Numbered from the stretch's first letter, positions 44,914 through 54,312 are shown. The stretch: 64,000 nt of DNA from Sphingomonas sp. UV9 (GCF_004101245.1 NZ_SCIN01000002.1:1-64000), one strand, 5' to 3'. Notes: generated from the sequence alone by a model not told the origin. A program made the numbers and translations.

Positions 44914-45315
44914 ATGAGCAAACCGCAGTTTTTCGTCTCGCCGGGCTATGGTCAACGCTTTCTGGACGAGCTTCACTTTTCGCAGGCCGTACGCATCGGC
45001 GATCGGGTGGAAATCTCCGGCCAGGGTGGCTGGACCGACGAACTGGACATTCCGAATCAGGTTGAGGAGGAGATTGCCCAGGCTTTCCGCAACGTCGAGC
45101 GAGCGCTGGCACTGGCGGGTGCGAATTGGAGCCATGTCTATCATGTCAACTCCTACCACGTCGGTGGATTCCCGCCCGAAGTGAATACGACGATGACTAC
45201 GCTCTTTCGAGAGAACATGCCTGACAATGCTCCGATCTGGACACAGATCGGCGTCGACGCCCTGGGTCTGCCGAAGATGCGGGTCGAAATCAGGGTGACG
45301 GCCCACGTGGGATGA
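44914..45315 (+). CDS. RidA-family protein, second type
   Basis: A 133-residue RidA/YjgF protein: LHFSQAVRIGDRVEISGQGG, PNQVEEEIAQAFRNVERALA, SHVYHVNSYHVGGFPPEVN, IWTQIGVDALGLPKMRVEIR. It has a fuller C-terminal pattern than the RidA at 40660, but the usual Pro/Arg catalytic pair is also altered (LPKMRVEI). Start ATG at 44914 follows GAGGA. It follows map by about 120 bases on the same strand. Confidence 0.87.
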   Translation: MSKPQFFVSPGYGQRFLDELHFSQAVRIGDRVEISGQGGWTDELDIPNQVEEEIAQAFRNVERALALAGANWSHVYHVNSYHVGGFPPEVNTTMTTLFRENMPDNAPIWTQIGVDALGLPKMRVEIRVTAHVG

Positions 45316-45503
45316 ATCCGGGCGAAATGAGTACGTCCGCCTTCCACTACGCCCGGATGACCGGTGGCTTTCCCGCCGGCGTCCAAACAGATCCGGGCTG
45401 ACCATTTTCGCTGCGCCCCTGGTGCCAAACCCCCCGTGGCATCATGCAGGTTGGGAGCTTCCCCTTGAGCCGGGGCTAGGTCTTTCGCAAGACAAGGCGG
45501 TTC

Positions 45504-46424
45504 TTAGTTAGGCTCGGATCGGGCGACGCGGAGCCGCTGCCGCAACTCTTCCAGCAACCAGCGGCCAGCCGGTCCCGGAACTTGGTCTCGCCTGTGCGCC
45601 GCGTAGATCGTGAGGCCGTCAGGCGGCGTGCTGTCGTCCGAGATTGCCAACGGTACAAGTCTAGCATCGGCGATGAGCGGTGCGACGACGTGCTCCGGCA
45701 TCCGGCACCAGCCGAAGCCGGCGAGCACGAAGTCCAGGCGACGACCAAGGTCGACGAAGCGCCATAGGCGCGCGCTTGCCAGTCCATAGGCGGCACCGCA
45801 GGGATTCACGGGGTCCGAGAGCACGAGTTGGACATAAGACTCAAGGTCGCGGCGTGTCGCGGGCCGCTGAAGCGATGCCAGGGCATGGTCCGGTGCCACG
45901 ACCGGCAGCATCGCGACGCGCAGCAGCGGGTAGGCCGTGATATCCTCGGGAACGTCGGGCAACAGCAGGCAGATGGCGAGCGCGGCGGAGCCGCTTCGCA
46001 GCCGTCGCAACGAGCCGCCAAGGCCTTCCGTCGAGAAACTCACCGGAAGGTCCCGGAAGGTATCGCTCAGCATGCGAAGGCTGTCGATGAACGGCGCGGT
46101 CGGCACAAGCGGATCGATGGCGATTGTCAGTTCAGGCTCCAGCCCTGCACGCGTGCCAGCAGCCACGGCCTCGAAGCGCGCGGCGCTGGCGAGCACCAGG
46201 CGAGCCTGCTCGACAAGCACGCGTCCGACCTCGGTAAGCCGGGGCCGGTGGCCGGCACGATCGAACAGCACCACGCCCTGCATAGTCTCAAGCGCCACGA
46301 CAGCTTGGCTGATCGCCGACTGGGCACGGGCCAGCTTCCGCCCGGTGGCGGAGAAGCTGCCGGTTTCGGCGATCGTGACTAGCACGCGAAGGTGGTCGAG
46401 ACTCAGGTTGCCAATCATATCCAT
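45504..46424 (-). CDS. LysR-family transcriptional regulator
   Basis: About 306 residues. Helix-turn-helix: HLRVLVTIAETGSFSATGRK, LARAQSAISQAVVALE. The effector domain has ELTIAIDPLVPTAPFIDSLR and PLVAPDHALASL-type loops. It is divergent from the azoreductase gene, which it likely regulates. A GTG three bases upstream is an alternative start. Confidence 0.92.
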   Translation of the reverse strand: MDMIGNLSLDHLRVLVTIAETGSFSATGRKLARAQSAISQAVVALETMQGVVLFDRAGHRPRLTEVGRVLVEQARLVLASAARFEAVAAGTRAGLEPELTIAIDPLVPTAPFIDSLRMLSDTFRDLPVSFSTEGLGGSLRRLRSGSAALAICLLLPDVPEDITAYPLLRVAMLPVVAPDHALASLQRPATRRDLESYVQLVLSDPVNPCGAAYGLASARLWRFVDLGRRLDFVLAGFGWCRMPEHVVAPLIADARLVPLAISDDSTPPDGLTIYAAHRRDQVPGPAGRWLLEELRQRLRVARSEPN

Positions 46425-46639
46425 CACTTTCGCAGATGGAGATGATCGTAATTTGATCGCTCCTGCTAATCGGCTGTGCGTCGTAGATCAGCGCCATGCA
46501 AGCGAGTTGCTGCTTCACTGAAAGGGGCACCGCCTGCTTTAGACACGGCCTCCGGCACGGCGGAGACCAACTTTGACGTCGATCTCGTCGTCAGACCGTC
46601 CCCGTCTCCCCGCTTCGAACGATCTACAAGGAACATGAT

Positions 46640-47257
46640 ATGCCCAAGCTTCTGATCGTAGAGACCAGCCCGCGCGGCGACCAATCCATCTCGCGTAACA
46701 TGACCGACCGGTTCATCGCCCGCTGGCGGACCGCTCACCCGGACGACGGCATCGTACGCCGGGATCTGACAACGACCGATCTGCCGTTCGTGACCGCGCC
46801 CTGGCTACAAGCCTACTTCACACCGGCAGAACAGCATTCGCCCGAAATGAAGGCGGCACTCCACCTGTCGGACGAACTCGTCGACGAGATCCTCTCCGCC
46901 GATCACATCGTCATCGCAACCCCAGTCTACAACTACAACGTGCCTGCGGCGCTGAAGGCATGGGTCGATCATATCGTCCGCAAAGGCGTCACGCTCGGAC
47001 TGGATGGCAAAGGTCTGGTCGTCGGTAGGAAAGCGACCGTACTGCTCGCCTCGGGAGGCGTCTACACCGAGGGGTCGCCTATCCAGGACAGGGATATAGC
47101 CACTCAGTACCTTCGCCTGATCCTCGGTGTGATCGGAATCACGGACGTCACCGTCGTCGCTGCCGGCAACGCAAAGGCGGTCGACCTGCGCGAGCAGACG
47201 ATGGAGGCCTTCATCACATCGATCGAGCCCGACATCGCACGTGCCGCCGCTATTTGA
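46640..47257 (+). CDS. azoR: FMN-dependent NADH azoreductase
   Basis: A 205-residue flavodoxin-fold reductase: [20 protein letters not shown] (FMN phosphate site), [38 protein letters not shown] (FMN isoalloxazine site), [12 protein letters not shown] and [14 protein letters not shown]. It reduces azo dyes and quinones with NADH. A LysR gene diverges from it. A decayed copy lies at 59820-60030. Confidence 0.92.
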   Translation: MPKLLIVETSPRGDQSISRNMTDRFIARWRTAHPDDGIVRRDLTTTDLPFVTAPWLQAYFTPAEQHSPEMKAALHLSDELVDEILSADHIVIATPVYNYNVPAALKAWVDHIVRKGVTLGLDGKGLVVGRKATVLLASGGVYTEGSPIQDRDIATQYLRLILGVIGITDVTVVAAGNAKAVDLREQTMEAFITSIEPDIARAAAI

Positions 47258-47361
47258 ACTTCGTTGGCAGCATTGAACCGGAGCGTACCGATGCCGCCTT
47301 GTCTGGTCGCCACCAGTCGCGATCGGCATAGTCGCGGCCGGTATGGCAGGCTGACAACCCG

Positions 47362-48264
47362 TCAGCCTGCATTCGTGCGACTCTCCGTGCCCATTCCAAG
47401 CAGCCTCTCGCGCAGGCGTTCGCTCGCTACGTCCAGAAAACGGCGGATTTTCTGAGGCAGTTGCGGCAAAGGCGCGTGGAGCAGATGGACCGGTGAGGGG
47501 ACGTCCTCCAGGTGTTCGAGCACGAGCCTCAACCGACCCGCCTCGACCGCGTCGGCGACCTGATAGTGCAGAAGGCGGACGTAGCCGATGCCGGCCTCCG
47601 CTGCGTCTACCGCAGCCTCGGCACCCGAGACGACCAGACGGACCTGGCCGTGAGGCTTCACCCCGGCGCCTTGTGGCAACGGAATGTCGAGCAGAATCGA
47701 CGGGATCATCGCAAGATCATCGATACGATGCGGCGTCCCGTGAAGATCGAGCAGTAGCGGACTGACGGCGATCACGGAGCGCATCTGACCCACCGTGGTC
47801 GCTATCAGGCCGCTGTCCGGCAGCGTCCCGATCCGGACAGCGACATCGGCGGCGCCCGCGGCAAGGTCGACGTTGCCATCGAAGAGCTGCAGATCGACCG
47901 TGATCCCAGGATGCTGTTCAAGAAATGCGCCGACGATGGGAAGGACGTGCAAGCGGCCGAACATCCGCGGTGCACTCACCAAAAGGCGGCCGGTCGGTTC
48001 CACGAACTCGCCCGCCGCGTCGCGTTCGATCTCATCCACCTGCGACAAGACCCGACGCGCACCCTCAACGTAGCGCCGTCCAGTGTCGGTAAGGGTCAGC
48101 CGACGTGTCGAGCGTAGCAGGAGGACGACGCCAAGATGAGCCTCCAACTGTCCGACCCGCCGCGTCAGCGTCGCCACTGGAATGTCGAGACGCCTGGCGG
48201 CGGCCGAGAAGCTTCCCGCGTCGAGAGTGTCGAGCAGCAGCGACATTGCGTCCAGTCGGTCCAC
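47362..48264 (-). CDS. LysR-family transcriptional regulator
   Basis: About 300 residues from the GTG at 48264, which has AGAAGG upstream. The N-terminus then reads VDRLDAMSLLLDTLDAGSFS, AAARRLDIPVATLTRRVGQL. LysR_substrate-type domain: GRLLVSAPRMFGRLHVLPIV, GAADVAVRIGTLPDSGLIAT. It is divergent from the PNPOx-like and GST unit and probably regulates it. Confidence 0.91.
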   Translation of the reverse strand: MDRLDAMSLLLDTLDAGSFSAAARRLDIPVATLTRRVGQLEAHLGVVLLLRSTRRLTLTDTGRRYVEGARRVLSQVDEIERDAAGEFVEPTGRLLVSAPRMFGRLHVLPIVGAFLEQHPGITVDLQLFDGNVDLAAGAADVAVRIGTLPDSGLIATTVGQMRSVIAVSPLLLDLHGTPHRIDDLAMIPSILLDIPLPQGAGVKPHGQVRLVVSGAEAAVDAAEAGIGYVRLLHYQVADAVEAGRLRLVLEHLEDVPSPVHLLHAPLPQLPQKIRRFLDVASERLRERLLGMGTESRTNAG

Positions 48265-48381
48265 CTGCCTTCTCACTTTCCGAACAGATGTTCGCCAGAT
48301 ACGGCTGATTGTGAACGGTGGATGGGTCCTCCATTTCGTTAATGAAGCAGATCGCGACGTCAAGCTTCAACGGAGGTGACA

Positions 48382-49055
48382 ATGGGCTTTGGATTTCTCG
48401 ACATTGCCGTGACACCGGCTGTTCGCGCTGTGCAGCAGGAGCTCGGCGTCGCCGATATGTGGGACGACTTCAAGGGCAACCGTGATTTCGGCCGTTTCAC
48501 CGAGCGTGAGGCGCAATTCATCGCCGAGCGGGACAGCTTCTACATGGCGACTACATCCGAGACCGGATGGCCATACGTGCAGCATCGGGGTGGTTCGAAG
48601 GGCTTCCTCAAGATGCTCGACGATAGCACGCTGGCCTTCGCCGACTATTGGGCAACTTCCAGTATCTCAGCATCGGCAACCTGTCGGCGAGCGACAAGGC
48701 CTGCCTGTTCATCATGGACTACCCTCGACGGACTAGACTCAAGCTCTACGTCCATGCCGAGACCATGTCCCTCGACGCAGATCCGGACCTTACCGCAACG
48801 GTGATCCGAGGTGCGACGGGACGGGTCGAACGGATCATCCGGATGACGTTGCAGACCTTCGACTGGAACTGCCCGCAACACATCGTCCCCCGCTACACCG
48901 AAGACGAGCTTGCCGACACGCTTCAGCCTGTCCGAGAGCGGCTTGCCCGACTGGAGGCTGAGAACGCCGCCCTCCGGGCACGGATCGAAGCCTCGCAGCC
49001 GAAGCGTCGACCGAGCCCACGCCTCCCATTCATACTTCTGGAGATCACGAGATGA
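48382..49055 (+). pseudogene. Pyridoxamine-phosphate-oxidase-fold flavoprotein, single frameshift
   Basis: The first frame (MGFGFLDIAVTPAVRAVQQE to KMLDDSTLAFADY) and the second (GNFQYLSIGNLSASDKACLF, IMDYPRRTRLKLYVHAE, to LARLEAENAALRARIEA) join near 48647. One missing base at GACTATTGGGCAAC explains the break. Everything else is intact, including the C-terminal coiled coil. It could be a fresh mutation, a sequencing error, or programmed frameshifting. The following GST gene overlaps its stop by four bases. It probably binds FMN or F420 and reduces small electrophiles. Confidence 0.88.
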
Positions 49056-49687
49056 TGACGCTCTACTATTCCCCGTACGCCTGCTCGATGGCGTCCCATG
49101 TCGCCTTGGAGGAAGCCGGCGCGACGTTCGAAGCGAAGAACGTCAACATCTTCCGTGGCGAACAGTTCAAGCCCAAGTATCAGGCGATCAATCCACGCGC
49201 AAAGGTGCCGGCGCTCCGCTTCCAGGACGGCCGAGTGCTTCTTGAGACGACGGCGATCCTCGGGTGGGTGGGCAACGAACATCTCGACGGCGTGCTGCTG
49301 GGCGTCGAGCCGATCGAACGTGCGCGAACGATCGCCGCCTGCGCCTGGCTCTCCGGCACCGTACACGCGACCTTCAAGCACTTCATCCATCCAGAACACC
49401 TGACGTCCGATGCGGCAGCACACGCCGCGATCAAGGCGCAGGCCAAAGAGACCTACTGGGCACATCTGCTCGAGATGGACGCCATCCTCGCGGACCGCCC
49501 GTGGCTCATGGGTGAGAGCTTCACGCTCGCCGATCCATACGCACTGGTCTTCTTTCCATGGGGACGGGAGCTGGGACTCCCGATTGCCGACCTGACCAAC
49601 CTGACGGCTCTGAAGGATCGTCTGATCATGCGCCCGGCGGCACGACGTGCACTCGAGCGCGAGAAAAGCGTTCTCCTCAAGATCTGA
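49052..49687 (+). CDS. Glutathione S-transferase
   Basis: A 211-residue GST. The thioredoxin-like N-domain is MTLYYSPYACSMASHVALEE (Ser/Cys at the active-site helix), NPRAKVPALRFQDGRVLLET with cis-Pro and the glutathione gamma-glutamyl site. The helical C-domain contains RPWLMGESFTLADPYALVFF (N-capping box) and ends RPAARRALEREKSVLLKI. It overlaps the PNPOx-like gene by ATGA. A decayed copy of its 3' end is at 9755-9880. Confidence 0.92.
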   Translation: MMTLYYSPYACSMASHVALEEAGATFEAKNVNIFRGEQFKPKYQAINPRAKVPALRFQDGRVLLETTAILGWVGNEHLDGVLLGVEPIERARTIAACAWLSGTVHATFKHFIHPEHLTSDAAAHAAIKAQAKETYWAHLLEMDAILADRPWLMGESFTLADPYALVFFPWGRELGLPIADLTNLTALKDRLIMRPAARRALEREKSVLLKI

Positions 49688-49912
49688 CCCCTCTGCGATA
49701 CGACGACCATCAATGCCCTCGTTGCGAAGGGAAGGCGCCCTCGTCCGATAGGTCACTGGCTTGATATATGGATGCGCCGACGGCGCCCAAAGCCATGTTG
49801 GCGCAACGTTCAGGCGCTTTAACGCTGATCGGTGTCGCGACCCTGACGGCAGCGGAACGCCCGCTCGCCTCAACGACAGGGCGGTCACACCGCTGAAGAA
49901 GGAAAGCAAGAT

Positions 49913-50251
49913 ATGACCAAGGGCCATTTTTCACCATTCCGCCAAGCCCTCCTTTTGATCGGCTTCGTCGCTACTGCCACCGTCGGCATCGCCGAGAGTC
50001 CGGCAGGCGCTCAGAGCCGCAAGCAGCGTGATGACGCCCGCACCTGCGCCAATTTTGGAACGGAGTTCGGCACGCCCGCCTACAGCGACTGCATGCTCGG
50101 GCAGCAGCAGCGGCGAGACACGAAGCAGCGCGACACGCTGGAAAAGATGGCTTTGACCTCGCAGATTGCCAAGGACGGCCAGATAATGGCTGAACGAGCC
50201 CGTAGGCAACGGTGCGATCGAAACCCGGACCGCCGTGAATGCAGGCGCTAG
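49913..50251 (+). CDS. Secreted Arg/Cys-rich small protein, copy 2
   Basis: A 112-residue protein with signal peptide (LLLIGFVATATVGIAESPAG) and a charged domain SRKQRDDARTCANFGTEFGT, CMLGQQQRRDTKQRDTLEK, ending CDRNPDRRECRR. Four cysteines are conserved with the paralogue at 2984-3322, the last ~36 residues are identical, and the DNA still differs at synonymous sites. Start at 49913 follows GGAAAG. Function unknown. Confidence 0.75.
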   Translation: MTKGHFSPFRQALLLIGFVATATVGIAESPAGAQSRKQRDDARTCANFGTEFGTPAYSDCMLGQQQRRDTKQRDTLEKMALTSQIAKDGQIMAERARRQRCDRNPDRRECRR

Positions 50252-50334
50252 ACGTAGTGGCTCGCTATAGTCATCGCTCGGAAGCACTATAGCGGTCAAT
50301 GAAGGCCTCGATGTTGTTTTTCAGCGTTGTTTGT

Positions 50335-50620
50335 GAGCGTCGATCTGCTCTATGCCGCCGGTGCCGATCTGCGCGATCCGTATCTGTCACCGCTCTTCGA
50401 CGATCTTGCCGGCTTTCCGCCGACATTAGTGCTGACCGGCACGCGGCACCGGTTCGTCGCTATACCGGCCGTATGCACGGGAGGCTTCGAGATGCCGGCG
50501 TGAACGCGGAATTGCATGTCTTTGAGGCGTTGCGCGCATCGCGAGTTCATTGGAGAGCCCGAGGACCAGCAAGCTGCGGTTGAGGTCTCCCGGTTCGTCG
50601 AACTCCATTGGAGGCAAATA
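50335..50620 (+). pseudogene. Alpha/beta hydrolase (HSL-type esterase) C-terminal relic
   Basis: VDLLYAAGADLRDPYLSPLF, then DDLAGFPPTLVLTGTRH, then in another frame GRLRDAGVNAELHVFEALR, then EDQQAAVEVSRFVELHW. This is the C-terminal third of hormone-sensitive-lipase-type esterases with the acidic-residue region; the catalytic His segment is broken by frameshifts. Confidence 0.8.
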
Positions 50621-50943
50621 TGACCGCCGGAATGAAACAATCGCTGATCGTCGCGGCAATCGGGCTCCTCTACTGGTCGGCGTTCACTATCGCGTCTGGC
50701 GCGCAGGAGCCATGGGACGGTCGCTACTACTGGTCTGCGGTCTATCCGCTTTCCATGGTACTGTCCGCGGCGCTCGGATCGATCTTTCGTAAGCACGCGT
50801 GGATTACCGGAATTTCGCTGACGCTTGCACAGTGGCCGGTCATGGCCATCAATACCGGGATTGGTCCCCTGTCGTTATTTGCTGTGGCGTTTCTCGGAGT
50901 TCTATCCCTCCCAGCAATCCTGAGTGCCTGGGTCGCCTCGTAG
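50620..50943 (+). CDS. Small integral membrane protein
   Basis: A 107-residue protein with about four membrane segments: QSLIVAAIGLLYWSAFTIAS, WSAVYPLSMVLSAALGSIF, ITGISLTLAQWPVMAINTGI and LSLFAVAFLGVLSLPAILSA. GGAGG precedes the ATG by six bases. No named family. It follows the hydrolase relic and precedes the beta-lactamase gene. Confidence 0.7.
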   Translation: MTAGMKQSLIVAAIGLLYWSAFTIASGAQEPWDGRYYWSAVYPLSMVLSAALGSIFRKHAWITGISLTLAQWPVMAINTGIGPLSLFAVAFLGVLSLPAILSAWVAS

Positions 50944-50983
50944 TGTTGACGGGTTAGTATATAAAAATCGGACGAATGCCGCG

Positions 50984-51922
50984 ATGATCTTACACAATAT
51001 TGATCGACGGGGATTTGGTGCCGCAGCGCTCGGTTGCGTGGCCGCCAGCGTATCGGTAGCGCAAGCTGCGCCTCCGGACCCAAGCCGATTGCAAACGCCC
51101 AGCGCATCGGCGGTGATCCGGGAAGTAAAAGCGTTGGAGATGCGGGGTGTTGGACGCATCGGAGTCGTGGCGATCGATACGGGAACGGGCGCGGTGGTCG
51201 CGTACCGTGCCGATGAACGCTTCCCGATGTGCAGTACGCACAAAATTCTGGTCGGAGCCGCGATCCTTTCCATGATTTCGGCAGGGCGCCTAAAGGCCGA
51301 TCAGCGTATCGCCTATGGCCACGCCGACCTCCTTGAATATGCGCCTTTAACGACGAAAAACGTCGAAGCGGGCTTCATGACGGTCGAAGCCCTTGGCGAG
51401 GCCGCCGTTCGCTGGAGCGACAACACTGCCGACAACCTATTGCTGACGCTACTTGGCGGTCCCAAGGGCTGGACGCAATTTGCCCGATCGATGGGCGATA
51501 GGGTTTCAAGGCTCGATAGGTTCGAACCGGACCTGAACTCGGGGACGCCGGGCGACGTCCGCGATACGTCTAGCCCGCGTGCGATGACCGGTATGTTGGC
51601 CGCACTGCTGCTCGGTCGCGCGCTCGATGCAGGGCCTCGCTCTAAGCTGGAGAGCTGGATGTATGAGAGCCCCATCACCGGAGCACTATTCCGCAAGAGG
51701 TTGCCGGCTGGTTGGCACGTGTCCGACAAGTCTGGATCCGGATCGAACGGGACACGCAACGATGTGGGAATTATCTACCCCCCCCGATCCGCTCCGATCA
51801 TCCTGACAGTATTCCATACTGGTTCGAATGGCTCGACTACTGAACGGGACGAGATCATTGCCGAATGTGCCAGTGTTGTAGCGCAGCATTTCCGGCCTGT
51901 CGAAGCGGCATCCGCCGATTGA
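50984..51922 (+). CDS. bla: Class A beta-lactamase
   Basis: A 312-residue periplasmic serine beta-lactamase. The signal sequence has a twin-arginine motif (DRRGFGAAALG), suggesting Tat export. The active-site motifs are complete: STHK (Ser84-Lys87; Ambler 70-73), SDN (Ser145-Asn147; 130-132), EPDLN (Glu181; 166) and KSG (Lys249; 234). A Cys precedes Ser84 but no partner Cys follows KSG, so the carbapenemase disulfide is absent. Its spectrum cannot be read from sequence. No ampR-like gene is adjacent. Confidence 0.94.
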   Translation: MILHNIDRRGFGAAALGCVAASVSVAQAAPPDPSRLQTPSASAVIREVKALEMRGVGRIGVVAIDTGTGAVVAYRADERFPMCSTHKILVGAAILSMISAGRLKADQRIAYGHADLLEYAPLTTKNVEAGFMTVEALGEAAVRWSDNTADNLLLTLLGGPKGWTQFARSMGDRVSRLDRFEPDLNSGTPGDVRDTSSPRAMTGMLAALLLGRALDAGPRSKLESWMYESPITGALFRKRLPAGWHVSDKSGSGSNGTRNDVGIIYPPRSAPIILTVFHTGSNGSTTERDEIIAECASVVAQHFRPVEAASAD

Positions 51923-52014
51923 GCGATAGGGAGGATTCGTAGATCGAGCCAACCATCTCGCTATTTCGCCGCCTGCAAGCGATCTCCCAAACCTTGCGAA
52001 AAAGGAACTCGACG

Positions 52015-52329
52015 GTGTCAATCAAGCCTTTCGCAGTATTCGCGGTATTTCTATCTTCCGCTTCCTATGCGTCCGCTCCCGAGGCGTGGGCGGCGCTCAA
52101 CGCCAAAGTTGCCAGGGCGTGCACTGCATCCAGCGAATTAAGACAGGCTCGTAATGGAAAAGTCGTAGCATTCGACGATACGCTCGGCAAAGTCGTCACG
52201 TTGGTGACAGGTACTGACCCGCGGCCGCGACAGAGGTCGAAGATCGTGAGGAAGTTGTGCGTTTACGATCAACGCTCAGGTCGGACTTGGATTTCCGAAG
52301 CGAAAGGCTGGACCTCGCCCGGTCGGTAG
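52015..52329 (+). CDS. Secreted hypothetical protein
   Basis: About 104 residues from a GTG preceded by AAGGA. Signal peptide SIKPFAVFAVFLSSASYASA, then a domain with two cysteines (VARACTASSELRQ and KLCVYDQRSG) and ending TWISEAKGW. This resembles small sphingomonad periplasmic proteins of unknown function. Confidence 0.6.
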   Translation: MSIKPFAVFAVFLSSASYASAPEAWAALNAKVARACTASSELRQARNGKVVAFDDTLGKVVTLVTGTDPRPRQRSKIVRKLCVYDQRSGRTWISEAKGWTSPGR

Positions 52330-52963
52330 CAGAATGTCAACATTGCTTACTTGCGACATATCGCGACGCATGCATTCTTTCGCCAAATTGAGCCGAGTCA
52401 TACCGAGACAACCGTCCTTAGCCAGGGGAGCATCAATTTTCACATGAGCGTGGTTCTTATTGCCGCCACGCCGGTATTGGAGAGCTTTGCCAAGGGCATT
52501 TGTTGTCCGATCGTCTTTGGATCTGACAAATATACCGCCCCGTCATGATGCAGTTCTGCGGGAAATTTCGAGAAGCCTTCAACGAGCAAATCTTCTACGC
52601 AAGCAAATCGGTTTGTTCGTCGACGGTGATCCTTCGACCGGCATCCCCGGTCGCCCCCCCGGACCCCCAATACCAGTTCCACTTCACGCAAATTTTTCAA
52701 ACGACATCTGAGATTTCAACAATCTTGCCAAGCGTTCGTCGTCTCGTCTTAGGCTTAGGTCTCTCATGGTAGAAGGTCCGATCCACGGACGGGCAGCTCG
52801 GCCGGCGGAAAATTTCCCCGGCCGCCATGTTCCTGCAATGCGGGCCCCTAAATACGCAAAACCGAGGTTTGGTCGAACAATTAAACTTTGGGATTAGTTA
52901 TGCGACGATCTGTGTCCAATTTTTAAAAACAGGCTTATCGGAATGCGATGTCGTAACATAAAC
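52330..52963. other. No supported gene
   Basis: About 630 bases between the secreted protein and the DoxX gene. Frames on both strands are short and compositionally unlike the neighbours. It may contain the DoxX promoter. Confidence 0.45.
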
Positions 52964-53347
52964 ATGGGGCGTATGCTTTTCTTTCGAACCATTCGGGCGA
53001 TCTTATCTTTTGTCTTCTTCGCGGCAGGCATCGCTAAGTTAGTTGGTCTTCCCTTGGCCGTGATCCCATTTGACGTCATCGGCGCAGGTCAGTGGTTTCG
53101 ATATTTGACCGGTTTAATTGAATTCGGAGGGGCGTTGCTTTTATTGACGAGCCGCTTCGTCGGCGTCGGAGGATTGATGCTTGCGGTCACAATGATCGGA
53201 GCTGTAGCTGCGCATCTAACCGTGGTTCCGGGTACGCCACTGCCGGCGGCCGTGTTTCTGGTGGTCAACCTGTCCATCGTTTGGAATTACCGAACTCGGT
53301 TCTTCAAGAAGTCACGGGGCAGTCAAGTATTCGACGCTACCATATGA
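52964..53347 (+). CDS. DoxX-like membrane protein
   Basis: A 127-residue four-helix membrane protein: ILSFVFFAAGIAKLVGLPLA, WFRYLTGLIEFGGALLLLTS, VGGLMLAVTMIGAVAAHL, AAVFLVVNLSIVWNYRTRF. Helix 1 has the FxxAGxxKL motif and helix 2 the TGxxExxGA motif of DoxX-like proteins. Start at 52943 is an alternative. Role unknown. Confidence 0.85.
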   Translation: MGRMLFFRTIRAILSFVFFAAGIAKLVGLPLAVIPFDVIGAGQWFRYLTGLIEFGGALLLLTSRFVGVGGLMLAVTMIGAVAAHLTVVPGTPLPAAVFLVVNLSIVWNYRTRFFKKSRGSQVFDATI

Positions 53348-53489
53348 CGCAGAACTCTATACGGTATGGGCCCGCACGATCGTGCAGACGGGCCGGTGAC
53401 CTTGGTTTCGAGAAGACAGGAGACAAGGCTAATGAACAGCGTGCGGCAGCAACTGTGGCGCACACGGGATCGGCGTTGCTGCCTCTTAA

Positions 53490-53830
53490 AGTACTGACAG
53501 GGTCCCGCCGGTTTGCGCGACGAACTCGCGGGGTCTTCGATTGCGCAAGCGCAGTTCGGATGCACCTTGCCATGATGGTCGAACCAGCAGGCAGTTGGTC
53601 GATAACGCTCTGGCGTTCGTCTTGGGGTTCGCATGGCCATATTCGCGTTTAAGGATATGAACCAACGCTTCAGCCCTGCCATTCTATTGAGGACCGGCGA
53701 CTGGGGTCGTGTGCGGGAATAACCCAATGCCCTAGCGAACGCACCCGCGGTGCAAGCGGCGTAGTAGCTGCCGTTTCGCTGAGCCACTCGATCAGTTCGG
53801 GCACGGGTTAAGCTGTCGTAGCAATGCTCG
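53490..53830 (-). mobile_element. IS3-family OrfB C-terminal relic
   Basis: NGSYYAACTAGAFARALGY, then TPVAGPQ, a stop, NGRAEALVHILKREYGHANP, then in another frame AWFDHHGKVHPN-like segments. This matches the end of the DDE core in IS3-family OrfB proteins (DNGS..Y.A..TR.FA, NGMAEAFV..KRDY, LP.WF.HYNEVHPH). Several frameshifts and stops are present. Confidence 0.82.
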
Positions 53831-53924
53831 ACGGTGGCGCCTGGGCGGTGATGGCGGGCGCGGCCAATTATCGGCCTACATGTTTCGAGCGTTAGCGCCG
53901 GCGGGATGAACGCCGAAGATCACG

Positions 53925-54312
53925 TCAAGGACACCCGCCAGCCGTCGCTCCGGCGCAGAATGTAAGCATGCTCCCACCCGGCGACGAGCTCGTTACCTTC
54001 GCCGTCCATTCGGTATGCCATGCGAGCTTGGGTGACGTTCGGGGAAAGCCCGGTTGCTGAAAGCAGCTCCACCTCGGGCCGAACCATCCCCTGCTGGCGG
54101 TAGAAATCCATCAGCGTCACGCAATGGGTCGCGAAATGCCTGCCGCTCCATGACGCAGTTCTGGGTTGGTAACGGGAGCAGTCCAACCGTCTCCCACAGT
54201 TCGCTAAGTGCGAGGTCATCATTGCGGGAACGCATCGACGTATTTGACAAAAAGGGCTACGATGTCATCGTCAAGCGGTCCTACATCCCAGTAAACGAAC
54301 GTCGATCCAGGA
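53925..54312 (-). pseudogene. NTF2-fold protein, frameshifted
   Basis: FVYWDVGPLDDDIVALFVKY, ALSELWETVGLLPLPTQNCV and MERQAF lie in one frame. After a break near 54130 come LMDFYRQQGMVRPEVELLSA, TQARMAYRMDGEGNELVAGW and AYILRRSDGWRVSLT in another. Together they form one SnoaL-like protein with internal deletion and frameshift. Confidence 0.72.

Noticed and set aside
48923..49927. 334-codon minus-strand frame across the GST gene
   Set aside because: Antisense shadow of GST with no domain features.
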